Shown here piece by piece: positions 58,630 through 64,000 of a stretch of 64,000 nucleotides of DNA. The stretch covers positions 8,019,547 to 8,083,546 of the forward strand of contig CM074193.1 in NCBI GenBank assembly GCA_037179385.1, given 5' to 3'. Both the position numbers and the translations under genes were made by a program. The notes beneath the pieces were generated by a model. It saw only the letters and a list, made by a program, of their open reading frames with translations, did not search any database and was not told the origin of the DNA. Source of the DNA: Holothuria scabra (taxonomy: Eukaryota; Echinodermata; Holothuroidea; Aspidochirotida; Holothuriidae). Every line of letters begins with the position of its first letter. Positions within the stretch are counted from its first letter, which is position 1.

Positions 58630-59008
58630 CTGTGTTCTCACATACCCCGCGCTCGAGGTAACACTGTATTACCTCACGCTCGAGTAACGTGGGAACGCGG
58701 GTTAACGCAGGGTCGGTGTTTAAATTTCAATCCACCTCAAATCGCAAGGTTAAGCAGTTTTAAACATCGTGTTTGTTTTAATCAAGGAAGGTCACAGGTA
58801 TTTATAGCACTGATGACAGGTATTTTCTTACATTTAACTGTAATCGGTGTGTGAAATATTTGGTCTCGTTACTCTGGTAACACTATCCAATCAACGAAGC
58901 ACTGGGTAAGTGAGAACACAGATTGGAAAACATGGGGTTAGCCTGTGGTTTTGTCTGATTCTAAACACGAGTTAACACTGGGTGTTGGGGGGTATGTGAG
59001 ACCAAGCC
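58630..59008 (-). mobile_element. Foldback MITE family C, copy 2
   Basis: Reverse orientation of 37058-37430: ends CTGTGTTCTCACATACCCC and GGTATGTGAGACCAAGCC, TA at both sides, inner blocks CTCGAGTAACGTGGGAACGC, TTAAATTTCAATCCACCTC. Located between the two halves of element D. Confidence 0.75.
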
Positions 59009-61094
59009 TAAAGAGACATCTGAACAGAGATGTGTAACCTTGTCTATTACTGACAGCAATTTTTGCCTTATGGGGGAAATGCCCCACCCATTGTCTATGG
59101 TATCCTTTGCAAATTAACAAAAGCAGATATCCCTATTAATCCATAATTTAACAAGACTTTTAATTCAAATTTTGTCTACTTATACTGTAGGTACAGCATA
59201 ACATACAGTACAAGTTTTCCTTGTTTGATACACAGTATACAACATTATGCTTGCTCTTATTACCTGAACTACTTTTAAATGACAGCAGCAATGCAAAATA
59301 AAATCTTAATACTTTTAAAAAGTGTCATAAAGGGTAATCTTGAAGCAATGGTTCCATGCATTAAGCTTTATGGTACACTTTTTCTTTTTTTGGGGGGGGA
59401 GGGGACAGTGACATGGATAAAAATGAAATGTGAGACAAGAATTCCCACTCGATGATGATATTTGACATAGCTACATAATCCTTCGCACAGGGGTTACTAT
59501 TTTGGTGCAGTTATCCAGATATAAGCAGAGATGAGGCAAGTAGTATGCTGATACATTTTATGCTATCAAAAATTTAAAACAAATTCTAGAATGAAACTAA
59601 GTGACAAATAATCACTGTAGAGAATATTGAAACTGTAAAGCAGAAACACCAATCTAGACAGACACCAATGTTTAAAGTTTGTTCAACAAAATTCCTTATA
59701 CAAACACACTATTTGTTCCATTCCACCAGCTTCTATGTAAAGGACACTAATTGCTGAAGGGTGTCAATCTACAGTATTTCTAAGATGACTTTCAGTTTAG
59801 AAACTTGATCAGTGTACATGAACTTCTCCATCTCCAGACAATGGCTAGGCAAACAACTTTTATTTGTGGTCAGATGAGACAAGATAATGTGGACAGTTAT
59901 TTTATGCTAGATTTAGCAGAGGTGTGACTTTCATGGAAGTCTGCATTTTGACCACAAAAAGAGTACTGAATGCCTGCAGGGAATGGCAGGAAATAGGAGT
60001 ATATACAAACAATGGGCTGTCATGGTTATGTACTGAGATAAAAATAGCTTTCTTCAGAGGGTTTATAAGAGTCAATTAACACCACTTATCCAGTAAAAAG
60101 CTCAAGTCAATTGAGCTGGTATGTTTGTATGAGGTAATCCTTCAGGACACTGTGGGGATAACTGGCAGTCAACTGTGGAAAATTGGGCGAGATAACTGTG
60201 ACCAAATGGCAAAGAATGGGTCAGTCACAATTTGATTCACTCTATTAGGCAATGACAGTTCATGTGCGCTGAAGGGTATTTGATACCAAATGATCAGTGT
60301 AAATTAGGTTCTTTTTTGTAAAACTAACTAACTGTGGTATATCTAATTAATCAATTCCCACTTCCAATTAATGCATGCTTGCATGCACATGTCCTCATGA
60401 GGACAGTAGGCACAAGGTTTGTCAAATATTAGCACTTTTTGCCACTAAATTTAATGTTTTCTTCAGGTTTTCTTTAAGGTTATTGAAAAAGCAATGTAGG
60501 TATGTTATAAAAGAGATTCTTGTGCATCACAAAGAGTACTCTCTGTTCAAAGTTTATACTTTTGAAGTTCCATATCAGTCATCTACTTAGTGTGCATAGA
60601 AGCATCTTCTAATATTTTCAGACTATGTCCCTAAATGACCCTTATATACAGACTGTTTAAACTCACATGTTCCACATCAGTTTCATGGAAATCTATTTAC
60701 TTGTGGTTGCAAAATCAGCATACCCATGGGCATTGAAGCATGTATACCAGCCTGATGAACAGATTTTGCCTTTTAAGATTTTATATTTTGCTCTGCCCAC
60801 TTTTTCATGTATTAATACTTGGAACTTAATGTAATAACAGGGCACAATTTCATGCCAGAATCAACATACTGTACAGTAACTACCATGTGATGTGCCTTTT
60901 TGTGCACCTTAGACCTGTTCTTCCTATGAGTTTGCTTCACTACTTTACAAATGCATTTTCAAAATTACCTCACCAAAGAATTAACATAGTGAAGTTAATA
61001 AACTGTTCCAAAAAAATTATATACCCTATGCCTATTGCATTACACATGCCAAATTATTCTTACCCTTTCACCCTAACCCCTCATGGATATTAAC
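59009..61094. other. No gene or repeat recognised
   Basis: AT-rich DNA with only short ORFs. It may be part of what was inserted into, or lies between, the two tandem-repeat fragments. Confidence 0.45.
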
Positions 61095-61739
61095 TTCAAC
61101 AGTTATATACTCTTTTGAGATATAGTGTTTGCAAGGTTTAGATGTTTTGAACTCTGATGACCCCAAATGACCTTTGACATCCAATAAAAACAATAGGGGT
61201 CATCTACTCAGTATGGACAATCCACTTAGTAAATATGAGATTCCTGGCAGTTACCTTTCTTGACATATGGTGTTTAAAAGTTTTTGAGCTTTTCATCTCT
61301 GATGACCCCAAATGACCTTTGACCTCCACCAAAAATAATTGTGATCATCTACTTAATATGGGCAATCCACCTGCTATGTATGAGATCCCTCACTTTTACC
61401 CTTGTTGAGATACAGTGTTTACAAGGTTTCGACTTTTTTCCCTCTGGTGACCCCAAATGACCTTTGACCTCCATCAAAAACAATAGGGACCATCTACTCA
61501 ATATGGACAATCAGCAAGGTAAGTATGAGATTGCTCACATTTTTCCTTCTGGAGATATCGTGTTTACAAGCAATTTCCAAGGTATTTACATTTTGACCTC
61601 TGGTGACCCCAAATGACATTTGACCTCTACCAAAAAAAATAGGGACCATCTACTCAATGTGGACAATCTACATGCCAAGTTTGAGATCCCTGGGGGTTAC
61701 CGTTCTTGAGATATCGTGTTTACAAGCAGGCGTCACACA

Positions 61740-61782
<43 letters not shown>

Positions 61783-61834
61783 ACACACGACATCACCATC
61801 GCATAGATTCCTTGCCTGCCTTCGGCAAGGAATC
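61095..61834 (+). mobile_element. Helentron/HINE-like element, 3' part (copy D2)
   Basis: About four units of 140-155 bp (AAATGACCTTTGACCTCCA at about 61165, 61312, 61457; AAATGACATTTGACCTC at 61610), a CA tract (61736-61789) and the standard end hairpin GATTCCTTGCC (61806-61816)/GGCAAGGAATC (61824-61834). Confidence 0.75.
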
Positions 61835-61934
61835 AAAAACAGAGCGACAGGCACTAAAAAAGTACCATTTACAGTTCAAACAAACTGTCATACTTTTCCC
61901 AATTGACATAATATGGATACAAGACAAAAACTTT

Positions 61935-62130
61935 TGAAAGAACATTATCAGTCACCCCAAACCTACTTTAAAACAATATCAGCCAAATTCCACATACTGT
62001 ACCTCCTATTTTGCCTAGAGCCTCAAACAACAGCAATATTTCATAGTAAATAAATGTAAACCAATCTTAGTTTCTCTTGATGAATTTTATAACTCATTTA
62101 AGTCAGAGTTTGTCACAATTCTCAAGGACT
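61935..62130 (+). mobile_element. MITE family A, partial copy 9
   Basis: TCAGTCACCCCAAACCTAC start, then diverged family blocks; breaks off at CACAATTCTCAAGGACT where another MITE is inserted. Confidence 0.5.
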
Positions 62131-62139
62131 ACGTATTTG

Positions 62140-62384
62140 GGGGACATCCCTATGTTCCGACATCTCTATGTTCTGACGTCCCTATGTTATGACAATTACG
62201 TAATTGGTACCGACAAAAAGTACTTTGGCCCCGACAAAGATGAACTTTGGCACCTACAATAATGTATTTTGGTACCGACAATAATGTACTTTGGCGCCAA
62301 TGAAAACTTACTTTGGCACCGACAAAGTATACTTTGGCGCTGTTTTGTCGGAACATAGAGAGGTCCGAACATAGAGATGTAACC
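62140..62384. mobile_element. MITE with 9-bp target duplication and internal repeats
   Basis: ACGTATTTG flanks it at 62131-62139 and 62385-62393. Ends carry ACATCCCTATGTTCCGAC and GTCCGAACATAGAGATGT (inverted). The interior has about six units of 25-30 bp around TACTTTGGCACCGACAA. Confidence 0.85.
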
Positions 62385-62747
62385 ACGTATTTGTAAAGTA
62401 TTGTAGGTTGCAGTACATGGGCACAATTTACTGTAAAGGGAAGCAGTCACTGCACTGTGCATTACGTGTACTAACAGACACAATAGTGCGCACACAACAT
62501 TTTATCAGCATTATCTCTGATACATAACACTGAATGAATCCATGCTAGGTCAAGCTCATATCATGGTAAATAGAGTTTGTCAAGCATGAAGAGTCTGATT
62601 TATCAACATGAATGCATTCATGCATGATTAACTTTGCATTTTTCTACTTTAGAAACAGTAAAGAAGAGGCTTACAATTGAATGGTGGTAAAAGTTAAGTA
62701 AGTACTATTGAATTCGATAATTGCTGTCATTGTTGATGACGAGAATA

Positions 62748-63539
62748 CTGCCCCTTTCTGACAAAAAGAAGTAACCCACATTTTCAATATTTTGAGTTAT
62801 TTACCAAAACGCGTTACCTTAAAGCCAACAGAAATGCTTCTACATGGCACAAGGACACCTGCTATAAGTAAATGAACAACTTATAACTTAAACATTGGAA
62901 AATATTTTTTCCCAAAATTCATTGCAAAAGCAGACTAATGTGGTCTACTTCTTTTTGTGAGAAAACAGTACCCATGTGATCACGAACACTTTTCTGACAG
63001 ATAGAAGTATGATCTGTAATGTTTAATTTCAATATTCTGTCATATTTTTTTAAGAGAAAATGTTTTGTTTTGTTTTGTTTTATATAGGAGATATTGTAAA
63101 AGTTGATTACCAAGATTTTCAATGTGGATTACTTCTTTTTGTAAGAAAAAAACAGTTAAAATATTCCTTAGAATTTCTGACAGAAAGAAGTACAAGCCAC
63201 TGCTTCTTTTTGTCAGAAACAGTTTGGTCAAAATAATACTTGTATTTTCTGACAGAAAGAAGTAAAAGCCTTTGCTTCTCTTTGTCAGAAACAGTGTAGT
63301 GAAAATAATAGTTGTACTTTCTGACAGAAAGAAGTACAAGCCATTGCTTCTTTTTGTCTGAAAAGAATGTAGTTTTCCATGTGGGTTACTTCTTTTCTTG
63401 GCTGATTATCTCAGGAAGTAGACTACATGTTAGAATATTTAATATCAGAAAATTTAAGTTTCAGTAAGAGAAAAAAGAATATGAAATAAAATCAATTTTG
63501 AAAAAATGTGGATTACTTCTTTTTGTCAGAAAGGGGCAG
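62748..63539. mobile_element. 792-bp MITE with 37-bp TIRs, AATA target duplication
   Basis: Ends start CTGCCCCTTTCTGACAAAAA and are inverted over 37 bp with one mismatch. AATA flanks at 62744-62747 and 63540-63543. Inside, CTTCTTTTTGTCAGAAACAG / TTTCTGACAGAAAGAAGTA pairs recur three times at about 85 bp spacing (63118-63360), each a small hairpin made from TIR-like sequence. Confidence 0.92.
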
Positions 63540-64000
63540 AATAGCTACAGTACAATACCAGACACTTGAAGCAAAACATGCAACAATTAAAAGGGAGGGA
63601 GGCCTTTACTGGCAAATCTGGTATATATCTCTAGTATACATTCTGTAGGCTGGACCAAGGACCAATCCAAACGACAATTCCTTCTCTGGTGTGGTAGAGC
63701 TTTGTAGAACCAAGAGCCACATAATTTCCACAACTACAATTTAGCAGACAGTTCCTGTAATACTGGTAATGTTTTATAAAAGTGGGCACTAAAGACTCTT
63801 CACAAAAAATATACAGAGTGCAACATAATGATGCAGCACAGATGTGTCACATATATGCTGCTTACATGAACCCTTTCCAACTCAAGCTAACAACAACTAA
63901 ACTCAGGTTTTTGGGGCAAATTCATGATAGAACTTCCCTTTTTACTTTTTGAAACATAGTTCTTCTCTGCCCTATTACATCTTATCACCCGAGATATTAA

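Overview
This is a window of animal nuclear DNA: AT-rich, intron-rich and full of short transposons. It carries most of the extracellular part of one gene, a ROS1/sevenless-type receptor tyrosine kinase, on the minus strand. Joining 22 exons (40711 down to 1162) gives one continuous reading frame of about 1,311 codons with matching phase at every junction. The domain order is that of vertebrate ROS1: cysteine-rich N-terminal segment, FN3-1, FN3-2, YWTD propeller 1, FN3-3, propeller 2, FN3-4, FN3-5 and most of propeller 3. The signal-peptide exon was not found. The remaining FN3 domains, the membrane segment and the kinase should lie beyond position 1. The organism is probably a marine deuterostome, most likely an echinoderm. 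This is inferred from a ROS1 type close to vertebrate ROS1, the CA-ended tandem-repeat elements and the GGCCTA-rich intronic sequence. It is not proven from this window.

Layout: 1-3.5 kb holds a tRNA-derived SINE, propeller 3 exons, a perfect 39-bp hairpin and a Penelope-type hammerhead remnant. 3.9-8.6 kb holds FN3-4/FN3-5 exons, the end of propeller 2 and a relict duplicated exon. 8.7-19.9 kb holds propeller 2, FN3-3 and part of propeller 1, with a Helentron-like element, a 20-bp minisatellite, a LINE remnant and LTR-like sequence. 20.1-26.2 kb is dominated by a 17-unit array of about 145-bp repeats and a related element holding a nested SINE and hAT-like insertion. 26.2-40.7 kb holds the 5' exons among MITEs. 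40.9-43.3 kb is a second large array, with 156-bp units. From 43.3 to 64 kb I see no convincing gene, only transposons (among them a 2-kb foldback element) and unassigned DNA. This stretch is either the 5' flank or a long first intron of the ROS1-like gene.

The most unusual content is the tandem-repeat elements. Their ends (subterminal inverted repeat, CA tract, 3' hairpin) resemble Helentron-associated elements. Each repeat unit carries a nuclear-receptor-like DR1 motif, AGGTCA A AGGTCA, often followed by two more half-sites at 4-bp spacing. Two families with different ends share this core.
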